Below, piece by piece: positions 1 through 7,765 of a stretch of 32,063 bases of DNA. Source of the stretch: JADGHX01 sp035760965 (GTDB taxonomy: Bacteria; Pseudomonadota; Gammaproteobacteria; Steroidobacterales; Steroidobacteraceae); assembly GCA_035760965.1 (NCBI GenBank), contig DASTRY010000031.1, forward strand, positions 1 to 32,063. Reading direction: 5' to 3'. Each line of letters begins with the position of its first letter. The first letter of the stretch is position 1. The notes beneath the pieces are model-generated. The model did no database searches, was not told the DNA's origin, and worked only from the letters and a program-made list of their open reading frames with translations. A program made the translations under genes and the position numbers.

Positions 1-1
1 G

Positions 2-460
2 CGGCAGGGCTTCGAAATCATGATGACGCTCGCGCGCGGCACGCCGGAGCAGAAGCGCATGGCGCAGGACGCGCTGAATCGCTGGTGGTGGCCGTCGCTC
101 ATGATGTTCGGCCCGAGCGATGCGGATTCGAAGCACACGGCGCAGTCGATGCGCTGGAAGATCAAGCGCTTCACGAACGATGAGCTGCGCCAGCACTTCG
201 TGGACGTGACCGTGCCGCAGGCGGATTTCCTCGGCCTGAAGGTTCCCGATCCGGATCTTCGCTGGGACGAGGCGACTCAGCACTACACCTTCGGCGCCAT
301 CGACTGGAGCGAATTTCAGAACGTGCTGAAGGGCAATGGTCCGTGCAACCGCGAACGTCTCGAGGCGCGGCGCAAGGCGCACGAGGAAGGTGCCTGGGTA
401 CGCGAAGCGGCGCTTGCGTACGCAGAGAAGCAGCGACAACGCGCCTCGCAGGCGGCGTGA
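2..460 (+). CDS. paaA: Phenylacetyl-CoA epoxidase catalytic subunit PaaA (5' truncated by window)
   Basis: This is the C-terminal half of the diiron oxygenase subunit that epoxidises the ring of phenylacetyl-CoA. The reading frame is open from base 2, so the start and most of the four-helix diiron core lie upstream of the window. The visible part begins RQGFEIMMTLARGT and contains the PaaA-typical segments RWWWPSLMMFGPSD, MRWKIKR and the tail WDEATQHYTFGAIDWSEF. The next gene (paaB) starts 12 bases downstream in the canonical paaABCDE order. Identification rests on recognised family sequence plus synteny. The metal ligands cannot be checked here because they lie mostly outside the window. Confidence 0.96.
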   Translation, partial: RQGFEIMMTLARGTPEQKRMAQDALNRWWWPSLMMFGPSDADSKHTAQSMRWKIKRFTNDELRQHFVDVTVPQADFLGLKVPDPDLRWDEATQHYTFGAIDWSEFQNVLKGNGPCNRERLEARRKAHEEGAWVREAALAYAEKQRQRASQAA

Positions 461-472
461 GGGCTCGTATCC

Positions 473-760
473 ATGTTCGACAAAGAATGGCCTCTCTTCG
501 AAGTGTTCGTCCGCCCGCGCTCGGGGTTGGAGCACAAGCACGTCGGTAGCGTGCACGCGGCGGATGCCCGCATGGCCATCGAGCACGCGCGCGATGTCTA
601 TACGCGGCGGCAGGAAGGCGTGAGCATCTGGGTCGTGAAGTCGAGCGACATCACGGCATCGGATCCCGCCGATGCGGATGCACTGTTCGAGCCCGCGAAG
701 GACAAGGTGTATCGCCACCCGACGTTCTACGCGATCCCGGACGAGGTGAAGAACCTGTGA
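473..760 (+). CDS. paaB: Phenylacetyl-CoA epoxidase subunit PaaB
   Basis: This is a 95-residue small subunit of the multicomponent phenylacetyl-CoA epoxidase, which helps assemble the PaaA-PaaC complex. It begins MFDKEWPLFEVFVRPRSG and contains HVGSVHAADARMAIEHARDVYTRR, both typical of PaaB, and its length equals the family norm. A GAGG ribosome-binding motif lies about 10 bases before the ATG. Its stop codon overlaps the start of paaC (GTGA), which implies translational coupling. The ATG is supported by the motif and the short gap from paaA. Confidence 0.96.
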   Translation: MFDKEWPLFEVFVRPRSGLEHKHVGSVHAADARMAIEHARDVYTRRQEGVSIWVVKSSDITASDPADADALFEPAKDKVYRHPTFYAIPDEVKNL

Positions 761-1506
761 ACGCCCGACTGCGCTACGTGCTCAGGCTGGCGGATACGAG
801 CCTCGTGCTCGGCCAGCGGCTCGGCGAGTGGGTGGGGCATGCGCCCGCGCTCGAAGAGGATCTTGGCCTTGCGAACATCGCGCTCGATCTGCTCGGCCAG
901 GCGCGGATGCTGCTGACGTACGCCGGCGAGATGGAAGGGCGCGGACGCAGCGAAGACGATCTGGCGATGGGGCGCGATCAATCGGACTTCCTGAATTTCG
1001 CGCTCGTCGAGCAGCCGAACGGCGATTTCGGGCGGACGATCGTGCGGCAGCTGCTGATCGATGCCTTTCAGCTCGAGTTGTACGAAGCCCTGCAGCGATC
1101 GTCGGATGCGCGCCTTGGGGAGATCGCCGCCAAGGCACTGAAGGAAACGCGCTACCACTTCCGCTACAGCGCGGGCTGGGTGGTGCGGCTCGGCGACGGC
1201 ACCGAGGAGAGTCACCGGCGCGTTCAGTCCGCGCTCGACGAGCTCTGGCGCTTCACGCGCGAGCTCTTCGCCGAGGACGACATCGATCGCGAGATGGTGG
1301 CCGCCGGTGTCGCGCCGTCCCTCGCCGAGCTGCAGCCGCGCTGGTCCGCGCGCATCGACGAGGTGCTGCAGGAGGCGACCTTGGCGCGGCCGGCGGATGC
1401 GCCGTATTCATGGTTCGGCAAACGCGGCGAGCACACCGAGCATCTCGGGTATCTGCTCGCGGAAATGCAGTTCCTGCATCGCGCGTATCCGGGGGCGACG
1501 TGGTAG
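757..1506 (+). CDS. paaC: Phenylacetyl-CoA epoxidase structural subunit PaaC
   Basis: This 249-residue protein is the ferritin-like partner of PaaA that has structural rather than catalytic importance in the epoxidase. Recognisable PaaC segments are LRLADTSLVLGQRLGEWVGH near the N-terminus, LANIALDLLGQARMLLTYAG, FLNFALVEQPNGDF, and the C-terminal AEMQFLHRAYPGATW. The start is a GTG that overlaps the paaB stop (GTGA), and this choice gives the expected family length. The end overlaps the start of paaD by 7 bases, so paaB-C-D-E form a tightly coupled run. Confidence 0.96.
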   Translation: MNARLRYVLRLADTSLVLGQRLGEWVGHAPALEEDLGLANIALDLLGQARMLLTYAGEMEGRGRSEDDLAMGRDQSDFLNFALVEQPNGDFGRTIVRQLLIDAFQLELYEALQRSSDARLGEIAAKALKETRYHFRYSAGWVVRLGDGTEESHRRVQSALDELWRFTRELFAEDDIDREMVAAGVAPSLAELQPRWSARIDEVLQEATLARPADAPYSWFGKRGEHTEHLGYLLAEMQFLHRAYPGATW

Positions 1507-2060
1507 TTGCGGCCGATCGCAAGTCCGGTGCGCCCTCGAGCGAGGGATCGCAAGCTGTCGCGGGCGGGGTTGCGACGCGCGAGGCGGTCGTGTGGCGCGT
1601 GCTCGAAGAGGTTCAAGATCCCGAGATTCCGGTGCTCAGCATCGTCGATCTCGGCATCGTGCGTCACGTCGAGTGGCGCGACGACGGGCGCTTGCACGTC
1701 GGCATCACGCCGACCTACTCGGGATGCCCTGCGACGGAAGTGATCCGCAGCCTGATAGAGCACGCATTGTCGCGCGCCGGTTTCGCGGACGCCGTGCTCG
1801 ACAACGTGCTCTCGCCGCCCTGGACGAGCGACTGGCTGACGGAAGAGGGCAAGCAGAAACTGCGCGCCTTCGGCATCGCGCCGCCTGCGGAGTCGGTGAG
1901 CAGCGTGCGCAGGCTCTTCGGTGCGCCCACCGTCGTGCCGTGCCCGAAGTGCGGCAGTCGCGCGACGGAACGCGTCAGCGAATTCGGATCCACACCGTGC
2001 AAGGCGCACTACCGGTGCACGGTCTGTCTCGAGCCGTTCGACTACTTCAAATGCATCTGA
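1500..2060 (+). CDS. paaD: Phenylacetate degradation protein PaaD (MIP18/DUF59 family, Fe-S assembly role)
   Basis: This protein of about 186 residues belongs to the PaaD/MIP18 family, thought to help mature the metal centres of the phenylacetyl-CoA epoxidase. It contains VQDPEIPVLSIVDLGIVRHV, TPTYSGCPA with a conserved cysteine, and a C-terminal four-cysteine cluster of the form CPKCGS...CRCTVCLEPFDYF-type (two CxxC pairs) ending FDYFKCI. The start chosen is the GTG at 1500, inside the paaC end and preceded by a GGGGG stretch. A shorter start near 1590 is possible, so the exact N-terminus is uncertain. The last 10 bases overlap the start of paaE. Confidence 0.92.
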   Translation: MVVAADRKSGAPSSEGSQAVAGGVATREAVVWRVLEEVQDPEIPVLSIVDLGIVRHVEWRDDGRLHVGITPTYSGCPATEVIRSLIEHALSRAGFADAVLDNVLSPPWTSDWLTEEGKQKLRAFGIAPPAESVSSVRRLFGAPTVVPCPKCGSRATERVSEFGSTPCKAHYRCTVCLEPFDYFKCI

Positions 2061-2872
2061 GCAACACATTTGTGGCGTTCGCGGCCGATGCGGGCGTCGA
2101 GTCTGCAGTCGCTCTCGTGAAGCGCTTGCTGGGTCAGGATCAAGGCACGCGTGTGCTCGTGTTCTGCGCCGCCCAGGGCGAGGAGCACGCCGAGCCGCTC
2201 GAGCAGCTCCTGGCTCTGAAGGATCGGCATCTCGATCGCCTGTCGCTGAGCTTCGTGATGGACCGGGAGCCCGACGAAGCGGAGTTGCTGCGCGGTCCAC
2301 TCGACGCAGCCAAGATCGATGCGCTCGCGACCACGCTCTTCGACGCGAAGTCGGTGCGCGAGTACCACGTTTACGGATCGCAGCAGCTCGCGGTGGATGT
2401 CAACGCGGCGCTCGGTAAGCTCGGGGTCGACAAAACTCGCATCCACTGCGCGCCGGTTCGAGACCACGCGCGAGCGGCGCACGCGCATTCGGCGGCCGAC
2501 GCGGCGAGTCTGCAGCACGCGGATCACGCGGGTCGCACGGGCGACGCAGCCACCGCGCCGAAAGCGGTCGAAGCTCCGCCAAAGGCCGGTGAAACCCGCG
2601 TCTCGTTCGTTATGGACGGTCGCCGCCGGTCTTTCTCGATGCACACGAACACCGAATCCATTCTCGACGCCGCGGAACGCGCCGGCATCGATCTGCCGTT
2701 CTCGTGCAAGGCGGGCGTCTGCGCGACCTGTCGGACGAAGCTGCTCCGCGGCCAGGTGGAAATGGTCGAGAACTACGCGCTGGAAGACTGGGAGCTGGAG
2801 CAAGGTTTCATCCTGGCGTGCCAGTCCCACGCGACGACCCCCGAGCTCGAGCTGACCTACGACGAGAAGTAG
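2051..2872 (+). CDS. paaE: Truncated PaaE-like ferredoxin component lacking the FAD-binding domain
   Basis: PaaE normally passes electrons from NADPH through FAD and a [2Fe-2S] centre to the PaaA diiron site, and is about 350 residues long. This one has only 273. It starts (MHLSNTFVAFAADAGVES) where other PaaE proteins begin the NAD-binding domain, so the N-terminal flavin barrel with its RxYS motif is absent. The usual GSGITP motif reads DAGVES (residues 13-18) and the usual CGP reads YGS (108-110), so nucleotide binding is doubtful. A His/Ala-rich linker (about 136-180) precedes an intact plant-type [2Fe-2S] domain with Cys219, Cys224, Cys227 and Cys257 and the PaaE-like NYALEDWELEQGF. The ATG lies within the end of paaD, leaving no room for the lost domain upstream. 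It probably acts as a ferredoxin fed by another reductase. That role is inferred. Confidence 0.9.
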   Translation: MHLSNTFVAFAADAGVESAVALVKRLLGQDQGTRVLVFCAAQGEEHAEPLEQLLALKDRHLDRLSLSFVMDREPDEAELLRGPLDAAKIDALATTLFDAKSVREYHVYGSQQLAVDVNAALGKLGVDKTRIHCAPVRDHARAAHAHSAADAASLQHADHAGRTGDAATAPKAVEAPPKAGETRVSFVMDGRRRSFSMHTNTESILDAAERAGIDLPFSCKAGVCATCRTKLLRGQVEMVENYALEDWELEQGFILACQSHATTPELELTYDEK

Positions 2873-2877
2873 CGCAC

Positions 2878-3669
2878 ATGTCCTACCAGTGCATCCTTTT
2901 CGATCACACCGACGGCATCGCGCGACTCACGCTGAACCGGCCGGACCGTCTCAATGCGTTCAACGTCGACATGCACGCCGAGGTGCGAGAGGTGCTGGCG
3001 CGGGTGCGTGACGATGCGAGCTGTCGCGTATTGCTGATCACCGGCGCCGGCCGCGGCTTCTGCGCCGGGCAGGACCTGAACGATCGCGCGGTCGCACCGG
3101 CCGGTGCAAAGACCGATCTCGGTGAGTCCATCGAGTTGCGCTACAAGCCGCTCGTCCTCGCGCTGCGCTCGATGCCGAAGCCGGTCATCGCGGCGGTGAA
3201 CGGCGTGGCGGCCGGTGCCGGCGCGAACATCGCGCTCGCGTGTGACCTCGTGATCGCGGCGCGTTCGGCGAGCTTCATCCAGTCGTTCTCGAAGCTCGGT
3301 CTCGTGCCGGATTCGGGCGGCACGTGGAGCTTGCCGAGGCTCGTCGGAACCGCGCGTGCGATCGGGCTCGCCTTTCTCGGAGAGAAGCTGAGTGCCCAGG
3401 AGGCCGCGGAGTGGGGCTTGATCTGGCGCTGCGTGGATGACGCCGAGCTGCCCACCGTGGTGGATCAACTGGCGCGTCAGCTCGCGGCCGCTCCCACGCT
3501 CGGGCTCGCGCGCACGAAGGAGGCGATCTACACCTCCGGCAGTCGCACGCTCGAACAGCAGCTCGATCTCGAGCGCGATTTCCAGCGCGAGCTCGGATAC
3601 TCGGCGGACTACGCGGAAGGCGTGGCCGCGTTCATGGAAAAGCGCACCCCGAAGTTCACGGGCCGCTGA
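2878..3669 (+). CDS. paaG: 1,2-epoxyphenylacetyl-CoA isomerase PaaG (enoyl-CoA hydratase/isomerase family)
   Basis: This 263-residue crotonase-fold enzyme converts the ring epoxide of phenylacetyl-CoA to 2-oxepin-2(3H)-ylideneacetyl-CoA. It shows the crotonase signature LTLNRPDRLNAF at the N-terminus, the oxyanion-hole segment GAGRGFCAGQDL (about residues 56-67), and SKLGLVPDSGGTW with Asp145 at the position of the catalytic aspartate of PaaG. The second catalytic acid of ordinary hydratases is not evident. The start ATG lies 5 bases after the paaE stop. Position between paaE and paaZ supports PaaG over the related hydratase PaaF, which is not seen in the window. Confidence 0.93.
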   Translation: MSYQCILFDHTDGIARLTLNRPDRLNAFNVDMHAEVREVLARVRDDASCRVLLITGAGRGFCAGQDLNDRAVAPAGAKTDLGESIELRYKPLVLALRSMPKPVIAAVNGVAAGAGANIALACDLVIAARSASFIQSFSKLGLVPDSGGTWSLPRLVGTARAIGLAFLGEKLSAQEAAEWGLIWRCVDDAELPTVVDQLARQLAAAPTLGLARTKEAIYTSGSRTLEQQLDLERDFQRELGYSADYAEGVAAFMEKRTPKFTGR

Positions 3670-3686
3670 TTCTCGGAAGGCACGCC

Positions 3687-5801
3687 ATGCAACTGAAGAA
3701 CTACGTCGGCGGTCGCTGGGTCGCAGGCGCCAGCGAGGGCGCGCTGCTTCGTGACGCCACGACGGGCGCCGTCATCGCGCAGGCATCCACCGAGGGCATC
3801 GACTTTCGTGCCGTGCTCGAATACGCGCGCAACGTGGGCGGGCCGGCATTGCGTGCGCTCACGTTTCACGAGCGGGCGGCGCTCGTGAAGAATCTTGCGA
3901 AGTTCCTCACGGAGAAGAAGGACGAGTTCTACGCGCTGTCGTACGCCACGGGCGCGACCAAGGCCGACTCGTGGATCGACATCGATGGCGGCATCAGCAC
4001 GCTCTTCGTGTTCGCCAGCAAGGGGACGCGCGAGCTGCCGAACAGTCGCGTGTACGTCGACGGCGCGCCGGAGATGCTGTCGAAGACCGGCACGTTCGTC
4101 GGACAGCACATCTGCACGCCGCTCGAAGGCGCGGCTGTGCACATCAATGCGTTCAACTTCCCCGTGTGGGGAATGCTCGAGAAGCTCGCGCCGACACTCA
4201 TCGCGGGTGTGCCCGCCATCGTCAAGCCGGCGACGGCGACGTCTTATCTGACCGAGCTGGTCGTGAGACGGATCATCGAGTCCGGCATTCTGCCGGAGGG
4301 CGCGCTGCAATTGATCTGTGGGAGTGCGGGCGACCTTTTCGATCACCTCACGTGTCAGGACGCGGTCGCGTTCACAGGCTCGGCGAGTACGGCGAGCGCG
4401 CTGCGCCGGCACCCGAATGTTATCGAGCACGCGGTGCGGTTCACTGCGGAGACGGATTCGCTGAACTCGTCCATCCTGGGTCCGGACGCAGCGCCCGGCA
4501 CGCCGGAGTTCGACCTGTTCGTGCGCGAGGTCGTGCGCGAAATGACGGCGAAGGCGGGGCAGAAGTGCACGGCCATCCGCAAAGCACTCGTTCCCGCGGA
4601 AACGAGTGCAGCCGTGATCGATGCGCTGCGCGCAGCGCTTGCGAAGATCGTCGTCGGCGATCCTCGTCGTGAGGACGTCCGCATGGGTCCGGTGGCCTCG
4701 CTTGCTCAGCGCCGCGAAGTGCGCGAGCAGATCGCACGGCTCGAGCGCGAAGCAGAGATCGTCTACGGTAGCGCGGGCGGCAGCGGCGCAGAGCCACGCG
4801 ATGGCAGCAGCGCTGGGCGCAGTGTGAGTAGCGCCGGCGAGCGCACCGTCAGCGGCCGCTTCGAGCTGGCCGGCGCCGACGCGGAGAAGGGCGCTTTCAT
4901 ACCGCCGACGCTTCTCTACTGCCGCGATCCGTCGTCCGCGCGAGCCATTCACGAGGTCGAGGCGTTCGGGCCGGTCTGCACCGTCGTCCCGTATAGCGGC
5001 CTCGACGAGGCCATCACGCTCGCGCGACGCGGCGGCGGCAGCCTCGTCAGCTCCGTGTTCACGGCAGACGATTCTGCGGCGGCGAAACTGGTACTCGGGC
5101 TCGCGCCCTATCACGGTCGCTTGCTCGTCGTGAATCGCGATTGTGCGAAAGAATCGACCGGACACGGCTCACCGCTGCCGCATCTCGTTCACGGCGGACC
5201 CGGCCGCGCCGGTGGCGGCGAGGAGATGGGCGGCGTGCGCGGCGTCATGCACTACATGCAGCGCACCGCCGCGCAAGGATCGCCGAACACGATCGTCGCC
5301 GTCACGGGTCGGTGGATGCGCGGCGCACGCACGCGCGACCCCGGCGTGCATCCGTTTCGCAAGCCGTTTCACGAGCTCGCGATCGGCGACACATTCTTCT
5401 CGGGCGAGCGCGAAGTCACCCTCGAGGATATCGAGCGTTTCGCAGCACTTTCAGGCGATCACTTCTACGCGCACATGAGTGAAGCCGACGCGGCTCGCAA
5501 TCCGCTGTTCGGCGGCCGTGTGGCGCACGGCTACTTCCTGGTGTCTGCGGCCGCCGGGCTGTTCGTCGATCCGGACTACGGGCCGGTGCTTGCCAACTAC
5601 GGCATCGATTCGTTGCGTTTCGTGAAGCCCGTGAAGCCCGGCGATCGCATCAAGGTGCGCCTGACGTGCAAGGAGAAATCGCTGCGACCGGCAAACGGTT
5701 ACGGCGAAGTGCGCTGGGACACCGAGATCACCAACCAGGCCGGCGAACCCGTCGCGCTCTATGACGTGCTCACGATGGTGAGCGAACGCGCAGTGCCTTG
5801 A
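3687..5801 (+). CDS. paaZ: Bifunctional oxepin-CoA hydrolase / 3-oxo-5,6-dehydrosuberyl-CoA semialdehyde dehydrogenase PaaZ
   Basis: PaaZ hydrolytically opens the oxepin-CoA ring and oxidises the resulting aldehyde. The N-terminal aldehyde dehydrogenase domain has Glu255 (FTAETDSLN) and Cys294 (AGQKCTAIRKA), matching the catalytic pair of the E. coli enzyme within one residue. It is followed by KESTGHGSPLPHLVHGGPGR and an (R)-specific hydratase (MaoC-like) domain with FAALSGDHFYAHM and RVAHGYFLVSAAAGL. It is 704 residues, some 20 longer than E. coli PaaZ, because of a Ser/Gly-rich insertion at about residues 361-391. Both active sites look complete. It follows paaG by 17 bases and is the last gene of the run in this window. 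Confidence 0.97.
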   Translation: MQLKNYVGGRWVAGASEGALLRDATTGAVIAQASTEGIDFRAVLEYARNVGGPALRALTFHERAALVKNLAKFLTEKKDEFYALSYATGATKADSWIDIDGGISTLFVFASKGTRELPNSRVYVDGAPEMLSKTGTFVGQHICTPLEGAAVHINAFNFPVWGMLEKLAPTLIAGVPAIVKPATATSYLTELVVRRIIESGILPEGALQLICGSAGDLFDHLTCQDAVAFTGSASTASALRRHPNVIEHAVRFTAETDSLNSSILGPDAAPGTPEFDLFVREVVREMTAKAGQKCTAIRKALVPAETSAAVIDALRAALAKIVVGDPRREDVRMGPVASLAQRREVREQIARLEREAEIVYGSAGGSGAEPRDGSSAGRSVSSAGERTVSGRFELAGADAEKGAFIPPTLLYCRDPSSARAIHEVEAFGPVCTVVPYSGLDEAITLARRGGGSLVSSVFTADDSAAAKLVLGLAPYHGRLLVVNRDCAKESTGHGSPLPHLVHGGPGRAGGGEEMGGVRGVMHYMQRTAAQGSPNTIVAVTGRWMRGARTRDPGVHPFRKPFHELAIGDTFFSGEREVTLEDIERFAALSGDHFYAHMSEADAARNPLFGGRVAHGYFLVSAAAGLFVDPDYGPVLANYGIDSLRFVKPVKPGDRIKVRLTCKEKSLRPANGYGEVRWDTEITNQAGEPVALYDVLTMVSERAVP

Positions 5802-5954
5802 GCGCGCTCGCGCCAAGTCGAAGTGAAGCGCACGTGCGGATGCGGGCGCAGCGGTGATGGGTGCTCGCAGCCCGCACCGGGCGTGCGGTTCAAGCGCAGG
5901 TGCCGATCTGAGCGCGAATGGGATCGGCGTCCGCGGCCCGCACTCGACGCGCGA

Positions 5955-6482
5955 CTAGCGCGGCTTGGCTTTGCGAATCTCCACGACGCCGCGGTCCGCA
6001 TCGACCTTCACCCAATCGCCCGTCGCGATCAGATCGAGCGGATTGCGATCGAGCTCGGTGATCGAGGGCACGCGCATCACCACACAGCCGAGCGCGATCT
6101 TCGTCGTCATCTCGTTGAAGATCATCGCCTTCGGCGCCGTGCCGGCTAGCCGGCAGGTGTGAAACATCGCCGACCAGCCGGAGGAGCCCTTCGCGCCCGG
6201 ACACACGAGAATCTTGTCCTTGAAGCTCACGCCGCGCAGCTCGTGGCGCGTCTCGATGATCGTGCCGTTCATGGGGTTCACGCCGCCCCAGCCCGAAATC
6301 GTATCGCGCGTGACGAGCGCCTCGCCCTCGGCGACACCGCCGACGACCTTGCGACCGTGTAGAACGATGACCTCGCCGTGAACCGCGGTCTCGGGCGACT
6401 GGCTGCCCGACGCTGTGCCCGTGGCCGCTGCGCCTTCGCGCGCGGCAAGCTCCTTCGCGGCAGTCTCATTGCGAACGCTCAT
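5955..6482 (-). CDS. Aconitase X small (swivelling, DUF126) subunit
   Basis: This 175-residue protein is the small subunit of a two-chain AcnX dehydratase; the small chain carries the swivelling domain that closes over the active site. Family features are LVTRDTISGWGGVNPMNGTI, the loop LVCPGAKGSSGWSAMF, KAMIFNE and the final SITELDRNPLDLIATGDWVKVDAD. A non-conserved, Ala/Ser-rich N-terminal stretch of about 33 residues precedes the domain, so a later start cannot be excluded. The ATG overlaps the stop of the large-subunit gene by 4 bases (ATGA), the arrangement expected for a stoichiometric complex. It converges on paaZ across 153 bases that hold no gene. Confidence 0.92.
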   Translation of the reverse strand: MSVRNETAAKELAAREGAAATGTASGSQSPETAVHGEVIVLHGRKVVGGVAEGEALVTRDTISGWGGVNPMNGTIIETRHELRGVSFKDKILVCPGAKGSSGWSAMFHTCRLAGTAPKAMIFNEMTTKIALGCVVMRVPSITELDRNPLDLIATGDWVKVDADRGVVEIRKAKPR

Positions 6483-7765
6483 GGCGCCACTCCATTCCAG
6501 CGGCCCGTGAGTGCGGCCTGAATGCAGTCCGCCGTCGAGCCGAACCATGCTTGAATGCCCATGATGGCGGGCAAGTAGTGCACCTGCTTCGCCGAATCCA
6601 GCGCGGCGACTTTCGTTCCCGGCGGAACGGCCTGTCCGATGGCTGAGCACGTATCGGTGATCACGACGCCGCCGGCCTCGCGAATGATCTTGGTGTATCC
6701 CTGCGCATCCGCCACCGCGCGCACGGCGCGTGAGGTGAATACCCACAGCCGCACGTTCGCGCTGATCTTCTTCCCATCGAGCAGCCGGCAGATCTCCTGG
6801 ATCTGTTCCAGCGCTGCGTGTGGGCAGCCGAGCATCACGTAGTCGACGTTCGGATCGCTGGCGCGCGCGTTCAGGGTCTCGTACGTGCGCCGCTGCTCCG
6901 CCTTGCCGTACTTGAACACCTCGATCGGCTCGTTCGGGCCGAGCGCGGCCTCGAGGGTCGGCGCCTCGGGCGTGACGCCGACCATGTGGTACATCTCGAC
7001 GCCGCCGGAGGAGGCCGCCGCCGCGCCGAAGTGCTTGTGCCGGATCAAATCCGGCTTGCCGTAGCGGCCGACGAGCACGGGGATGCGCTCGCCCATCACC
7101 TGACCGGTGAAGTAGCCGAGCATGCCCCAGTCCATGAGGCTCTCGACGGGGATCTCGACATCGATTCGATGCGAAGCGAAGCGGTACTCGTCGCGATGAA
7201 AGCCCCAGTCGGGAATCTTGCCGGTGATCATCGCGGCGCTCGTGCTCTCGCGTCCCTCGGTGTTCGTGCGCGCGCCGAGCACCGAGTTGCAGTAGACCAC
7301 TGCGGAGGATTCCATCCAGGCGCAGTGCTCGCCGCGTTTCGGCACGTTGCCCGCGAGATACGGCGTGCAGGTCTTCAGAATCTTGATGCCGAGGCTCGCG
7401 GCGGACGTTTCGCCGGCCTGGCTGATGCGCAGCTGCTCGGGCTTCGCGCCGAGCGTCTGCCACTGCTCCGGATCGACGCCGCCCTGCAAGTGGCACGAAT
7501 TCACGGTGATCCGCGGCACCTCGATGATCTCGTCGCTGTCGAGATCGAAGAGCGAGTAGATGACGTCGTACCGATCGCCCGGCTGCGTGTAGTACTTCTC
7601 GAGAAACAGGTTCGACGTGCCCGGCACGCCGGCGACGTTGTTCGTATCCACGAACCGCTCTGCGCCCAGCGCCTCGCCGTAGCGCACGAGCAGCTCCATC
7701 GCTTTCTGATGCGCTTTGCCGCGCTGGCCATCGAGCATGGCCTTCTCGTCATCGGTGAGCTTCAT
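6479..7765 (-). CDS. Aconitase X catalytic (large, DUF521) subunit
   Basis: This 428-residue protein is the catalytic chain of the aconitase-X family. Characterised bacterial members dehydrate cis-3-hydroxy-L-proline and archaeal ones dehydrate phosphomevalonate. It begins with the typical LTDDEKAMLDGQRGKA, continues NNVAGVPGTSN, and has cysteines suited to an iron-sulfur cluster: Cys133 (KTCTPYL), Cys314 (LGCPHA) and Cys373 (DTCSA). The start ATG overlaps the stop of the upstream PQQ dehydrogenase gene by 4 bases. No proline-pathway gene (for example a pyrroline-carboxylate reductase or proline racemase) lies nearby, so hydroxyproline is not favoured as substrate. The substrate is unknown. 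Family assignment is firm, function is not. Confidence 0.93.
   Translation of the reverse strand: MKLTDDEKAMLDGQRGKAHQKAMELLVRYGEALGAERFVDTNNVAGVPGTSNLFLEKYYTQPGDRYDVIYSLFDLDSDEIIEVPRITVNSCHLQGGVDPEQWQTLGAKPEQLRISQAGETSAASLGIKILKTCTPYLAGNVPKRGEHCAWMESSAVVYCNSVLGARTNTEGRESTSAAMITGKIPDWGFHRDEYRFASHRIDVEIPVESLMDWGMLGYFTGQVMGERIPVLVGRYGKPDLIRHKHFGAAAASSGGVEMYHMVGVTPEAPTLEAALGPNEPIEVFKYGKAEQRRTYETLNARASDPNVDYVMLGCPHAALEQIQEICRLLDGKKISANVRLWVFTSRAVRAVADAQGYTKIIREAGGVVITDTCSAIGQAVPPGTKVAALDSAKQVHYLPAIMGIQAWFGSTADCIQAALTGRWNGVAP

Noticed and set aside
3609..5165. A 518-codon frame antisense to paaZ
   Set aside because: The composition is Arg-rich without motifs, and it lies wholly opposite a well-supported gene.
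5802..5954. A possible terminator in the gap between paaZ and the AcnX small subunit (GCCGATC at 5902 with GATCGGC at 5922)
   Set aside because: The stem is only 7 pairs with a 13-base loop and no T run on either strand, too weak to call.
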